From Ophiosphaerella korrae (taxonomy: Eukaryota > Ascomycota > Dothideomycetes > Pleosporales > Phaeosphaeriaceae): 64,000 nucleotides of DNA. The first letter of the stretch is position 1. Every line of letters starts with the position of its first letter. Below are positions 1-10,287 of this stretch, piece by piece. A program made the translations under genes and the position numbers. The stretch lies in NCBI GenBank assembly GCA_028456385.1, contig JALNQF010000017.1:310001-374000 (forward strand). Direction: 5' to 3'. The notes beneath the pieces were generated by a model. The model made no database searches. It saw only the letters and a program-made list of their open reading frames with translations, and was not told where the DNA came from.

Positions 1-1825
1 GCTTGATGCAGATGTGTTTGAGGCTTACTTCAGAGACGTAGGACCCGTGGGTCGAGTCGAGATCGAAGGTCGAACGCATCCAGTGCACGACTTTTATGTC
101 GACGATGTTGTACATTTCACAGGCTTCCAGGGCAATGCAATTGGTGACGAAGATGAGAGGGAAAAGACACTGTCTGCAAATTTGCGAAGTATTGGCTTCG
201 GTATCAATTACGATCTTATCGCTGAGACTGTACGCCACATCGATCGTCAGTTGAGATCCAAGGATGGAGGCATATTGATCTTTCTACCAGGTACAATGGA
301 GATTGATCGTACCTTACAGGCTCTAAATCGATTCTCGAATCTCCACGCGCTTCCACTACACGCGTCGCTGCTTCCGGTCGAACAGAAGCGTGTTTTCCCT
401 CCACCGCCCGCTGGTAAACGAAAAGTCATCGCGGCTACCAACGTTGCGGAGACATCTATCACAATCGAAGACATCGTTGCGGTTATTGATACAGGTCGTG
501 TCAAAGAAACCAGTTACGATCCACAGAGTAACATGGTCCGACTCGCCGAGACTTGGGCATCCAGAGCAGCATGCAAACAACGCCGAGGTCGGGCAGGTCG
601 TGTTCGAGCTGGTGAATGCTACAAGTTGTATACTCGTAATGCTGAAGCCAAGATGATGGAGCGACCTGATCCTGAAATCCGACGAGTGCCACTTGAACAA
701 ATGTGCCTCTCAATCAAGGCGATGGGTGTACAAGATGTTTCAGGATTTCTTGCATCCGCACTTACTCCACCCGAAAGCACGGCCGTTGAAGGTGCAATTA
801 GGCTGCTGTCGCAGATGGGAGCGATCACAGATAATGAACTCACAGCACTTGGTCGCCATATGTCAATGATACCTGCAGATCTACGCCTAGGCAAATTGCT
901 CGTCTATGGCGCAACTTTTGGCTGTTTAGAGGCCTCCCTGACGATCTCATCAGTTTTGACTGCTCGAAGTCCATTTATGTCGCCCCGTGAGAGAGACCAG
1001 GAGACTCGCGATCAGTTCAACCGCATCCGTTCGTCATTCTCCAACAACCAAGGTGACCTCCTTGTCGACCTTCGTGCTTTCGAGCAATGGTCCGCCCTCC
1101 GTAACAAGGGCATATCAACCCGAGGCCTTCGCTCATGGTGTCAAGATAATAGTCTCTCTGTCCAAACCATGTTTGAAATTGCCTCCAACCGCGCGCAATA
1201 TCTCTCTTCTCTCAAAGAAATCTCCTTCATCCCGACATCCTACACAACCACCAACCCCTCCACACACGGCATCTACAACAAACACAACACTAATGACGCC
1301 CTACTTCGCGCCCTCGTTGCGGCCTCCTTCTCCCCCCAAATCGCCCGCATTCAGCTTCCAGACAAAAAGTTCGCCCCCGGCATCGCTGGCGCCGTCGAAC
1401 TCGACCCTGAAGCCCACGAAATCAAATATTTCAACCAAGAAAACGGTCGTGTGTTCATACACCCGTCCTCCACTCTCTTCTCCTCCCAAACCTTCACCTC
1501 TAACGCTGCTTTCGTCGCCTACTTCAACAAAATGGCCACCAGCAAGATCTTCATACGCGACATCACGCCATTCAATGCGTACAGCTTGTTGTTGTTTGCT
1601 GGGCGCATTCAGGTAGATACTTTAGGGAGAGGGTTGGTGGTGGATGAGTGGATTCGGTTGAGGGGGTGGGCGCGCATCGGCGTTTTGGTTAGTCGGTTGA
1701 GGGGCATGTTGGATGGGGTTTTGGAGGGGTTAGTGAGGGAACCAGGAAGGGGAGTGGGTGTGAGAGAAGAGGCAGTTGTAAGTGTTGTCAGGGGGCTAAT
1801 TGAGAGGGATGGGTTGGATGCGTAG
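1..1825 (+). CDS. DExH-box RNA helicase, C-terminal part (5' end outside window)
   Basis: The frame is open from base 2 and enters the window inside the helicase core: the first residues read LDADVFEAYF, the usual sequence just after the SAT motif of DEAH/RHA helicases. About 607 residues are present. Motif V (ATNVAETSITI) and motif VI (QRRGRAGR) are intact, so the second RecA domain is complete, followed by the helicase-associated HA2 region (PLEQMCLSIKAMG) and a C-terminal OB-fold. The arrangement fits the DHX29/DHX57/YLR419W group, which unwind RNA, often in translation or RNA surveillance; which of these cannot be decided without the N-terminus. No intron is visible. The stop lies at 1823-1825. 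Late codons are unusually G-rich compared with the C-rich stretch before them. Confident in family, not in subfamily. Confidence 0.93.
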   Translation, partial: LDADVFEAYFRDVGPVGRVEIEGRTHPVHDFYVDDVVHFTGFQGNAIGDEDEREKTLSANLRSIGFGINYDLIAETVRHIDRQLRSKDGGILIFLPGTMEIDRTLQALNRFSNLHALPLHASLLPVEQKRVFPPPPAGKRKVIAATNVAETSITIEDIVAVIDTGRVKETSYDPQSNMVRLAETWASRAACKQRRGRAGRVRAGECYKLYTRNAEAKMMERPDPEIRRVPLEQMCLSIKAMGVQDVSGFLASALTPPESTAVEGAIRLLSQMGAITDNELTALGRHMSMIPADLRLGKLLVYGATFGCLEASLTISSVLTARSPFMSPRERDQETRDQFNRIRSSFSNNQGDLLVDLRAFEQWSALRNKGISTRGLRSWCQDNSLSVQTMFEIASNRAQYLSSLKEISFIPTSYTTTNPSTHGIYNKHNTNDALLRALVAASFSPQIARIQLPDKKFAPGIAGAVELDPEAHEIKYFNQENGRVFIHPSSTLFSSQTFTSNAAFVAYFNKMATSKIFIRDITPFNAYSLLLFAGRIQVDTLGRGLVVDEWIRLRGWARIGVLVSRLRGMLDGVLEGLVREPGRGVGVREEAVVSVVRGLIERDGLDA

Positions 1826-2462
1826 ATGGTTTGAATATATTGGTGGAGTGGATGGGGTAGATAGAATAGATGCATAGATGGGCTTGATGCAGTATTGGGT
1901 ATGTGGTGACGGTTCGCTTTGTGCTTTGTGCTTTGCGCTTTGTGACGTATGAATGAATATCACCTAGTTACTAGATAACTATAAGTCTATAAATTTCGTG
2001 TTTGAGAAGTGCTTTGTCTTCCTGGATATAGTTGGCCCGGTTGGATACTTGCACGCGTAGCACGCAACGGACGCATAACGGCTGTGATATAGGTAGGCAC
2101 ACCTCAGCTTACGTTGTAACCGCAACACTACCGAGGTGCCTAAAATAACGCACAGTCATACGGAAGCGTACCTAGGGTGCTGGTGTCATAGTACTTAGTC
2201 ACAACATTGTTTGCACGATAGTCATCGCGAAGAAATAAGGGTATCATTTCATGTCATCATCTCGCATCTAGCCATTCCTATATCAAAAACCCAGGCACTC
2301 TATAAATTCCAAGCAAATGGCAGCAAAGCAGCCAAAAAAAAAAAAGCCCGAGGGCGGTGTGAAGAGCTTTAATGAAGCACTGTGTGCGTAAAGACAGACA
2401 CGAAGTGAATAAAAGGGGCCCTCTAAGAGGATACGAAGGAAGTGAATAACGATCGCTCATCT
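1826..2462. other. Intergenic region between convergent genes
   Basis: This holds the 3' flanks of the helicase and of the first Bys1-like gene. No supported gene. A short heptamer repeat lies at 1916-1943 and an A-rich run near 2333-2345. Confidence 0.6.
1916..1943. repeat. Tandem heptamer repeat, four copies
   Basis: Four consecutive copies of GCTTTGT, the third with one substitution (GCTTTGC), directly downstream of the helicase stop. It is a minor microsatellite-like sequence. Confidence 0.85.
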
Positions 2463-3225
2463 CTATGATTTTTTGTTCGGGCCATTCGAGGCACAGAATT
2501 CCATCGTGAGGCCGTTGTTAGCAGAGGGGCAGGAAGTGACAGGATTGTTCTTCTTGCACATATTCTCCTATGACATATCATTAGTCAACTGTTCTCATGG
2601 CAACACATTTGGATACACTTACTTGATACAGGTAAACTTGATCATCACACCATGAGTTCGGCGCGCATTGGAATGTCTTGCTGGTGGGGTTGCCAAGCTG
2701 GAGTCCAAGTTCAAAGCCCGCACACTTGCTTGCATCGCCAGTGGGCTTGCTTCCATCGTAGACCAAGCAAGTGATCATGCTGATGTCGTAGTAGATTAGT
2801 CCGTTGGCGTTGGCGTACTCGATTAGCATGTCGTTACCCATGCCTTGGCTCTTGCTTGCTTTGAACACAGTCTTAGTCAAGGGTTCGGTAATTGTTGCAC
2901 CTGCATTCAAGGTCTGGGCCTGTTCGCTCATGTGTGTGTAGTAAATAGGGTAGGAGCAGTAGTTGTGGACCGTCAGTTGTCCGATCGTCGCCTGGGGTTT
3001 GTTGTATATCTGAAGTTGTTCGCACTCCTTGTCTTTGCCTGGAAGTGGTGTATTGAGCAGTGGCCAAGGCACTCCACCCCAGCATGTAGCTCGGGACGCA
3101 TTAACTTCATCTGTGGACATCCGTTCGCCGGACACGATGTAGGTGTTTGCAGATTTCTTCGTATTGAGTGTTGGTGCCGCAGCCACAAGCACGGTTCCAA
3201 AAAGGAGTGATGTAAAAAACTGCAT
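2463..3225 (-). CDS. Secreted cysteine-rich protein, Bys1/thaumatin-like (copy 1)
   Basis: Model: exon 2623-3225, intron 2568-2622 (55 bp, GTAAGT..ATAG), exon 2463-2567; 235 residues. An upstream in-frame ATG exists at 3249, but the Met at 3225 gives a clean signal peptide (MQFFTSLLFGTVLVAAA) and is preferred. The mature part has VHNYCSYPIYYTH, a YYDIS segment and a spaced Cys set ending in NSWCDDQVYLYQ and, in exon 2, CPSANN and EFC. This is the pattern of the Bys1 family of small fungal secreted proteins (thaumatin-like fold), some of which are expressed in host tissue. Function is unknown. A diverged relative lies 1.9 kb away on the same strand (5150-5901), suggesting an old tandem duplication. 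Family call is by motif memory only. Confidence 0.75.
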
Positions 3226-5149
3226 GTTGTAGGTATTGAAGTCGAGCATGCGACAGTTGAAATTGATTTAAAAAGGCTTCAAGTTTGATTGAATGAGTGA
3301 TAGGGGGAAGAATATGACTGCAAAAAAAAAAACAGTGACTAAGTAGTGAATGTGTGGTATCGCAACAAGAGAACGACTTTGTGAAGAAATGAAAGCGACC
3401 TCTCAAAGGAAAGATAGCCTTTGTGTCAATACAACAAGGAGGACATTCCGTGCCTCTTATGCCAGCCACGGGGCATCAACGTGGCCCAGCATTCTGTGCA
3501 GCACGGCGGCAGATGCTCATCCGGCATGCTAGCAATGTAAGTCTCAGTGTGTTGTTAGTCTGGGCGTTTGTAAGATTATGATGATGTGGAAATTAATGAT
3601 GGAAATGCGACGAATGAGATTGGCAGTGTATCTCACTCAAGTGCAAGGTAGTGTGATGAAGCGATCAAAGTTTTACCGTCTAGTAATCTTTCGGACGCCG
3701 GGCTGGTCCTAGGATCTTGCTTTTTCCACAGCCACGATTGTGATATTCTTACGTTGGGCGGCTGCTGATTTGGTAGTTGGGATCAGAAAAAATACAGGTA
3801 CAGCCACATTGTAGGCGCCGCGATGATTCCGACTAATCATACTAAAATATAGCCAACTAGTTGCTCCGGCAAGGTGTTTTAAGAAAGCCTGTTCTTGTAT
3901 GCAGGACAGCGGCTTGGCGATGCAAGTGTCGAGAGCCGAGACTACGTTAGGAATGGTTGGCGGTGATGTGTTGGACAGAGTGCACCCCTGCCAGTTTAGG
4001 CGAAGTCATTTCAGGCAACTTGCACGGCGAACCATATGCGCGCACGTTGTTCATAGCATGGTGTGTGGATGCGTGCCTGGTACCTGCATCCTTGATTGTG
4101 TGAGAAGCGAGCCGTGCTGAGTCTCTTACTCCTGAAGGCCTTTAGCGGGACTTCATTTTGGTTTCCCGCCTGGAACTAGGCTACACCGCTAATCGGGACA
4201 TTTTCTAAGTTCCGCCCTCAGCATCTCAGCTGTGCGTGTTGGGGCTGATTGCGTGCGACTTGGACGTGGAGTCTCGGGGGGCTGTGCCACGTTGATTCAT
4301 ATGACGAGAATGCTGTTGTCACCATCAAATCGGAGGTGGGCGCGCGTGCCCATGCTACCTACTGGCGTTGAGAGAGTTCTGGGTACCTTATCGCCCAGGT
4401 ACCACGCCACGTTCCAATCAGTAGGCGAGGGTCGGCTCGAAAGAGAGATGAGTGCAGATTGCATGAGCGCGTTCTTGATACACATATTCCGTGGATCGAC
4501 CTGGTATTCGTAACACGCATCGTAGATATGCAGGTGGTCCTTCGAGGAAAGTCTTTGTAAGCTTGATCGTCCCCGCTAGATAACTTTGACATCCATTCAA
4601 TCAAAATATCAGTAGCAATGATGTCTCTACACCGCTCCTCAAAGTTATTTGCAAAGTGAAGGCGTAATTACTCATTTCCAAGGGGCAGAACAGACCGACA
4701 ATGCGGTGCCGACGGCTGACAACGATTGGTACACGTCATAGGCAACGAATGCACAAAGTGAGACGGAAAAGGTAGAGCACATGGCATCTGCCACAATTTC
4801 TAGCGCCAAATCTTTCTTGCTCACTTCGGCAAAGTCCAAATAGCTGACGCGGCCTTGCAATAATATTTTAGTCAGGTACCGGTATATGGCATACTTCCGG
4901 TCTTAGGTGCCGTTGCCAGAATAATACGATAATGATCATCCCTAAACTTAACATTGAGAGTTCTTGAGCGTCCTCTAGATATAGTGTTTCACATTTCTGT
5001 ACTAGGAAGCAACAGTGCCAATCATGCCGAAGTAATTTGAGCACATTGAAAAGCTCGTTATCCACAGAACGAAGTCTCATTCTCTACAGATAGAGTAGCC
5101 AGCAAAAGGAACTCGGCAGCCAAATCTTCTCCCTACCTGGAAGGAAAAT
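3226..5149. other. Intergenic region between the two Bys1-like genes
   Basis: About 1.9 kb with no supported gene. Short ORFs here have no signal peptide, domain or convincing splice partners. It must contain the promoter of copy 1 next to 3225. Confidence 0.6.
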
Positions 5150-5901
5150 TCAAGAGCTAGCGCAAAGTTCAAAAGGGATGCCTTTTGCTATCCCACAAGC
5201 CCCAACCGGCGCGCCAGGCTTATAGTCAAACTCTTCAAGCACATAGGCCTTCGAGCTGCACCACTGGTTAGCAGAACAGTGATAGGTAGGACAATCACCA
5301 CTTCCAACCGCCTGAATGCCACCTTCATGACCCACCTTGCTACTCAGATCCTTCTCGCCCTCGGTATTCTTTATGCAGTTGAGGTAGTTAATGTCGAACC
5401 AAACCAGGGGGTTTTGGACGGTCTCGAATTGCATGGGTCGCTTAACATCTTTAATCTCGGAGGTCTTGAGCGAGATGCTGCCGTCCTGGCACTTGCGCAG
5501 CGGCTTGACGTATATACCATTAGTATCGATGGGTTTGCCCTTCGACTCAGTGCCGCCGTATTTGTTGGAACCCTCGGACAATGTGTAAATAGGATAAGCG
5601 CAAGAGTTCTTGACCACGGCGGAGTTCGCGACCGGCACAAGCGATGGAGATGGATCACTGACAGTGTTGGAGCCTTTCTTGGGGGCTGAAGGAGAAGGCT
5701 TGACAGGGGACATACCGGATGAAGTCAGATATTCGTTGCTTCATCAACGGTCACAGTGTGGTAGACAGTGTTGTTGAAGATAACCAACTCAGTGACAAGA
5801 GCGCGGTGCTGAAGACGATGACGGTGCCTGCCAGGGCTATGAGCATGCTGCATGCCGGCAGCCAGGAGTGTCAAACTCATGATAGAAAGACCGAAGAGCA
5901 T
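5150..5901 (-). CDS. Secreted cysteine-rich protein, Bys1/thaumatin-like (copy 2)
   Basis: The exon 5150-5698 encodes VKNSCAYPIYTLS, LVWFDINYLNC and a Cys-rich end (CPTYHCSANQWC, CGIAKG, ELC), matching copy 1 in order and spacing. The upstream frame 5755-5901 supplies a likely signal peptide (MLFGLSIMSLTLLAAG) followed by VTELVIFNNTVYHT, a common type of linker in fungal secreted proteins. Joining them needs an intron; the best frame-keeping choice is 5699-5754 (56 bp) with a CTGAC branch point, but the donor would be GTGACC, which is weak; GTTGAT six bases later also keeps frame. About 231 residues. If the join is wrong, the exon from the ATG at 5713 would lack a signal peptide. A Pro/Ser-rich linker separates the leader from the domain, unlike copy 1. 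Confidence 0.6.
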
Positions 5902-6656
5902 GATGTAAAATGTCGCTGCGGACAATGATTTGAACCTTGATACTGGTGTTACCGGTTTTAGATATGTGCGGTAAAGGTTCGGATTGTATTGCGGGTAGAC
6001 GCACAACAGTCTTGATTGAAAACATGTTGTTTGTATTGATGACACTGCATGCGAAGTACATAAAATCTTGAATGGGAGAGATGAGTGTGAATATATATCC
6101 TTGAATTACGCTAGATACGCTACGTGGTCGCTTGTTGGCGCAATGACGGTCAATCGCACAAATCGTTTAGCAAACGAATGAAATTGATCACTTGTTCAAT
6201 GATCTCCGCTTTCCATACATGCGCACATGACGTGCAAGTAATCATGCTGGCCAACATTTATGTCCGTACGGCTCCTGTTTGTAGGTAAAGCGTGGGATGG
6301 TGATGCATAACGTGACCTGGCTTGAGCCTCATGATATAGGAGAATGTTGAAGCAACAACAACCCCAGAGAAATGAAACAAGGGAGATACGCGAGAAATGA
6401 CCCACAGCCGTAGACTAGTCAATAGAAACGTATTTAGCTGAGTTGCACCAGGCGCCAGTACTGTAAAATCGAACGCCAAAGACTACAAAACAGTGTCAAG
6501 AAGCAAACGCGAAGACGATGAATATGATCACAATCACCCGACAGGTCCTAATGGTATTGAAGGGTGTGGATTATCTCGACTTTGCGTGTAGCAAGAGTAC
6601 ATTGGGCTGCGACACGTTAGCACCTTGCTCGAATGGGTATTCCCAGAACATCAAAC
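5902..6656. other. Intergenic region
   Basis: Promoter side of Bys1-like copy 2 and 3' flank of the FAD oxidoreductase. No supported gene. Confidence 0.6.
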
Positions 6657-8594
6657 TTACTCATTATACCCCGTCCATCCCACGCACTTCCAGCAATTGA
6701 ACAAACCTGTCGGATCATATCGCTTCTTTGCATCCAACAGTCGGTCGTAGTTATCGCCAAAGAACGTTTCTCGCCAGTTCTCCTCTAGCCAATCACCTTC
6801 ATTCATGTAGCACCCACCGCCTGGTGTCAGTGACTTGAAGGGTTGTACTGAGGCAGATATCGTATTCTGAATTTGCGTTCTCGCATTAGCCGTTGCCTCC
6901 GCTGTCCATGCAGCACCCATAATCACATGCCAAAGGGATTTTCGCCATTCTGGATTGGCGCCTGTCTTGCTGTTATCTGGCTGGTTGAAGGGACCAGTAG
7001 CGTAAAGCTGCGCAGTGCCGCCGGCTTTATTGGTATAAGAGAACTGCATTGCAGTTAAGACGGCATTCACCACTTGGTCGATATTTTCTGTAGATGTGAA
7101 AAGTTCCTTTGGAATGAATCGCCCTGCCTCCATGATACCAAGGCCAACTAGCCCGTTGCCTGCAATCTCAGGAATCTCAGTGAAAGCGTGCCAGGCTGAA
7201 AAGGTCTTGAAGCTGTAATACTTGTTATCCCCTATATTAAGACCTGGGTAGCTGCTGAGGAAATTGTGCCACTCCGAAGTGATTGTTTTGATAGCCTCAG
7301 TATCGGCTGACGGCATTATCTGAAGAGAGCATATTTTGTCTTTATGAACAAAGTTATAACCTGCTATTCCGTTCTCCGCGAAGAGTGACTGGTTAAGGGC
7401 CAAAGCTGTGAGGATATCGCGGTGAACCTTTGACTCGGTAAGGTCAAAGTGATGGTTTGGCTTAGGAAATTCAGCCCGGAAGCTGTAGACATTGATAGGA
7501 ACGGCAGGGTGCAACTGAAACTTGTAGGAAGTGAGGACAGCGTAGTTGCCTCCTCCACCTCCCCGCATCGCCCAGAAAAGTTCTGGATCGGTGCACTCAT
7601 TGATGGTTCGTAATTTGCCATCAGCAGTAACAACTTCAAACTCAACAGCCTGATCGACCATCAAGCCATACTTCGGCCCCAGTGGCCCATGTCCACCTCC
7701 TTGGCCGAAGCCCCCAGCAATACCGACTGAGCCGACAGCTCCGACAGTTACAAGCATACCAAGCGGCTCAAAGAACTGCCACGCTTCTTGGGCTTGTGTG
7801 CCGGCACCCACCTCCCCAATATTCTTGTAGTTGGTCTTGCATCCTTGTGGCTGGAAATTCTTATGGTACTTCATATCTTTCATGTTATGCGTCCAGATAG
7901 CTAATGAATTTGCTGCGTTTGATCTTCCGAAGTAGTCATGCCCAGTGTTCTTGATAGATACACGAATACCATGCTCTCTAACAAAGTCAAGCGTTTTGGC
8001 GATATTGTCAGCCCCGCGCGCTTCCACATGGTAAGTCGAAAGCCTTCCAAGCGAACACTCTCCAGATACTGGTGAGCCTAGCTGCTTAGGGTCTAGGTAG
8101 CAGTGCGACTGTCCACAGGTTTCCCAGTCGAGAAACTCCATGGATCCATACTGAGTTGTGCGCGCATTTCCATTTCCGTATGACTTTGCGACTCGCTGGC
8201 AGTCATCGCTAGAGTTGTTGTTGTAACATGGGGCTGCCCATGGTATAGTTAATTTGAGATTGCCATCAATACTCTGGTTGAAGCGACTCCATTCATTGGT
8301 AGAAGGCCAGCAAGTGTCTCCTGGAATACATGTGTAATTTGATTTTGGAGACGGATAACGAATGGAAGGTTCTGCCTTCTCGTCCGTGTTTAGTGGTGGT
8401 GTCGAATTGTTGATCATGTAGCGGCCATAAAATACAGACGCACCAAGAAACAAGACCAGTGCCTTCCATATTGATCTGCTAGGCCGCCAGCGCTGTATCC
8501 TTCTCTTATGCCTCGGCGACTCTAGTTGAAAGCACTGCGTATCGATGTCGATGACCTTCTCTCTAATGAGAGGTGTCTGTTCGTTTGACACCAT
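6657..8594 (-). CDS. Membrane-anchored FAD-linked oxidoreductase (BBE / isoamyl-alcohol-oxidase type)
   Basis: A 645-residue single-exon gene. The N-terminus is cytosolic and basic, followed by one hydrophobic segment (about residues 43-57), so it looks like a type II membrane anchor rather than a cleaved signal. CIPGDTCWPS (89-98) and KNTGHDYFGRS (216-225) mark the FAD_binding_4 (PCMH) domain; His219 is the expected 8-alpha-N-linked flavin residue. The second flavin loop reads GAVGSVGIAGGFGQGGG (285-301); the Cys that gives a second covalent bond in berberine-bridge-type enzymes is not seen, so monocovalent FAD is inferred. The C-terminal BBE segment (YDRLLDAKKRYDPTGLFNCWKCVGW) is complete. 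The family oxidises alcohols, sugars or alkaloid intermediates with oxygen; the substrate here is unknown. Such genes often sit in secondary-metabolite clusters, but no core synthase is present nearby. Confidence 0.88.
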   Translation of the reverse strand: MVSNEQTPLIREKVIDIDTQCFQLESPRHKRRIQRWRPSRSIWKALVLFLGASVFYGRYMINNSTPPLNTDEKAEPSIRYPSPKSNYTCIPGDTCWPSTNEWSRFNQSIDGNLKLTIPWAAPCYNNNSSDDCQRVAKSYGNGNARTTQYGSMEFLDWETCGQSHCYLDPKQLGSPVSGECSLGRLSTYHVEARGADNIAKTLDFVREHGIRVSIKNTGHDYFGRSNAANSLAIWTHNMKDMKYHKNFQPQGCKTNYKNIGEVGAGTQAQEAWQFFEPLGMLVTVGAVGSVGIAGGFGQGGGHGPLGPKYGLMVDQAVEFEVVTADGKLRTINECTDPELFWAMRGGGGGNYAVLTSYKFQLHPAVPINVYSFRAEFPKPNHHFDLTESKVHRDILTALALNQSLFAENGIAGYNFVHKDKICSLQIMPSADTEAIKTITSEWHNFLSSYPGLNIGDNKYYSFKTFSAWHAFTEIPEIAGNGLVGLGIMEAGRFIPKELFTSTENIDQVVNAVLTAMQFSYTNKAGGTAQLYATGPFNQPDNSKTGANPEWRKSLWHVIMGAAWTAEATANARTQIQNTISASVQPFKSLTPGGGCYMNEGDWLEENWRETFFGDNYDRLLDAKKRYDPTGLFNCWKCVGWTGYNE

Positions 8595-10287
8595 GACCGC
8601 GTCACTTGTAGAACCGAGTGAGAATATATGAAGTAAAAATTATCGTAAAAGGATGTCTGCTCCTTGCGTTTCTTGACAAAAGAGCTGAGGTAGCAAATTG
8701 CAAACTGCTACTACTTCTGGTCGTTATAAACCAATGCGACCGCCGCGCAAACAGTACTCCATTCTCCAGAGGCCGTCTATACATCTTCAATGGAGTGGGC
8801 CAGAAATAACATCACTGCCTGAAGTTAGCCCCCGATCCCAAATCTAGACAATGGCTGATGCATCTCAGCCCCAGCCCCAAAGTCTCTCGTTAGTGGTATT
8901 GGCCAATCATTGCGCAGCGATCACTTGTACAAACCGTTTTTATCCGCCCTCGACTCGGATGTCAGCCTTGACCGCTGAGATCACGCCGCTTGGGGCTATC
9001 AGCACGTGCAAAGCTGACATTTGCGGGTGAAATATGACGTTATGATTAGGGTTGTAGGCGAACCCAGAGTCATGGGTGCCCGCTAAAGGTGTTCTGTTCT
9101 TGGGTGCCCCCGCCTGTTCGGTTTTTGGTTATTAGTGGCCCGTATTCGGGTACGGAAATCTGCCCTGCAGCTGACTGTCAACGGCGATAGGGGCTAAATC
9201 TGGACATTTTGAGCTGACAACGAATTAGAGGTTCTAACGGCTGTGATGATGTAAAGCTTCGCCCCCACCGCACATTTCACCAGAGAAAGGTGGCCTGAAG
9301 TGGTACCAATAACTAAAAGCAGCACAGATCCATCACAGGTTCGCCAAGCCCGGGATCCCTCCCCTTCAGCTATATCACATGCCCTTGAGAAAATTCGTTA
9401 GCATTCCTATGAATTTGTAAAGCGCATAGACAATGGTGGTTGCTGTGTAGACGTGTAAAGAGCACAGGGCAGCAGAAAGACACCTGCGACTTGTACCAAT
9501 AGGATGCATGCAAGCTTCCTGGCTAGTAGAAATCGGACGATAAACGCAGGCATTATTAAACAGCTCCACTTTGCCTAATTTCCTGAAGTCTATTTTCAGT
9601 CTCGTCGCCTTTCCGCGTTCAAAAATTATGACTCGAACATCCATGCACTCGCCAGCAAGCCCATCACTACCTGGGCATCGTCACCGGTTCATTCCACTTT
9701 CATTCCTTCAGAACAGCACCTGATTCTCAACGTCCTCCCCAACCCCAATACTCGCAACCCATTAGAATCTAGCAGCTCTGCCACCGCGCCGCTCAAGTCA
9801 ATATAATCTGGAAGAAAAGGCCTGTGCATAATCTCACTGCTGTCAAGTAGTCGCAATCGTGCAGTGCGTGGAGCCTGCAAGACAGGTGTGAACTGAATTG
9901 CGAGCATAATAGTTATGAAAAATATGTACAAGAGAGTGTTCGATAAAATGGTGGTCATAGTCGTTCATCCCATTTAGAGACCGGTTGTGTCTTTTATCTG
10001 ACTATTGTGCTCCTTACCACTTTTGGGCATTCTCTTTTGCCAGACGTCGCTGATGAGTCTAATCTGATTCCAGGATGCTACGAGGGTTCTAAAAGTCTGA
10101 GTTGATCTAACCGGTGTGCAAGTACTCTGAAACTTTGCCGTTGTCCCATTGTCCTGATTGAAGTTGCAAGTCCTATATGACATCAACCAACGCAAAAATT
10201 TACCACAATCCAGAGAAGTCATCACAAACACTTCCACGTTTAACCCATATTCCTAAGCTTTAACCACGCATGCAAAACCTCTTCCGC
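8595..10287. other. Intergenic region, 1.7 kb
   Basis: Separates the FAD oxidoreductase promoter from the 3' end of the ferric-reductase pseudogene. The only ORF with any protein-like feature is 9689-9958 on the minus strand, listed separately. I see no transposon ends or long repeats. Confidence 0.55.
9689..9958 (-). CDS. Possible small ORF with hydrophobic N-terminus (doubtful)
   Basis: 89 codons from an ATG. The first 29 residues (MTTILSNTLLYIFFITIMLAI then QFTPVLQA) resemble a signal peptide or membrane anchor; the rest has no recognised motif and only two adjacent Cys. It lies alone between an oxidoreductase and a pseudogene. It could equally be chance, and nothing else supports it. Confidence 0.2.
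   Translation of the reverse strand: MTTILSNTLLYIFFITIMLAIQFTPVLQAPRTARLRLLDSSEIMHRPFLPDYIDLSGAVAELLDSNGLRVLGLGRTLRIRCCSEGMKVE

Noticed and set aside
9375..9644. 89-codon minus-strand ORF upstream of the FAD oxidoreductase
   Set aside because: No domain, no start context and mixed composition; most likely chance.
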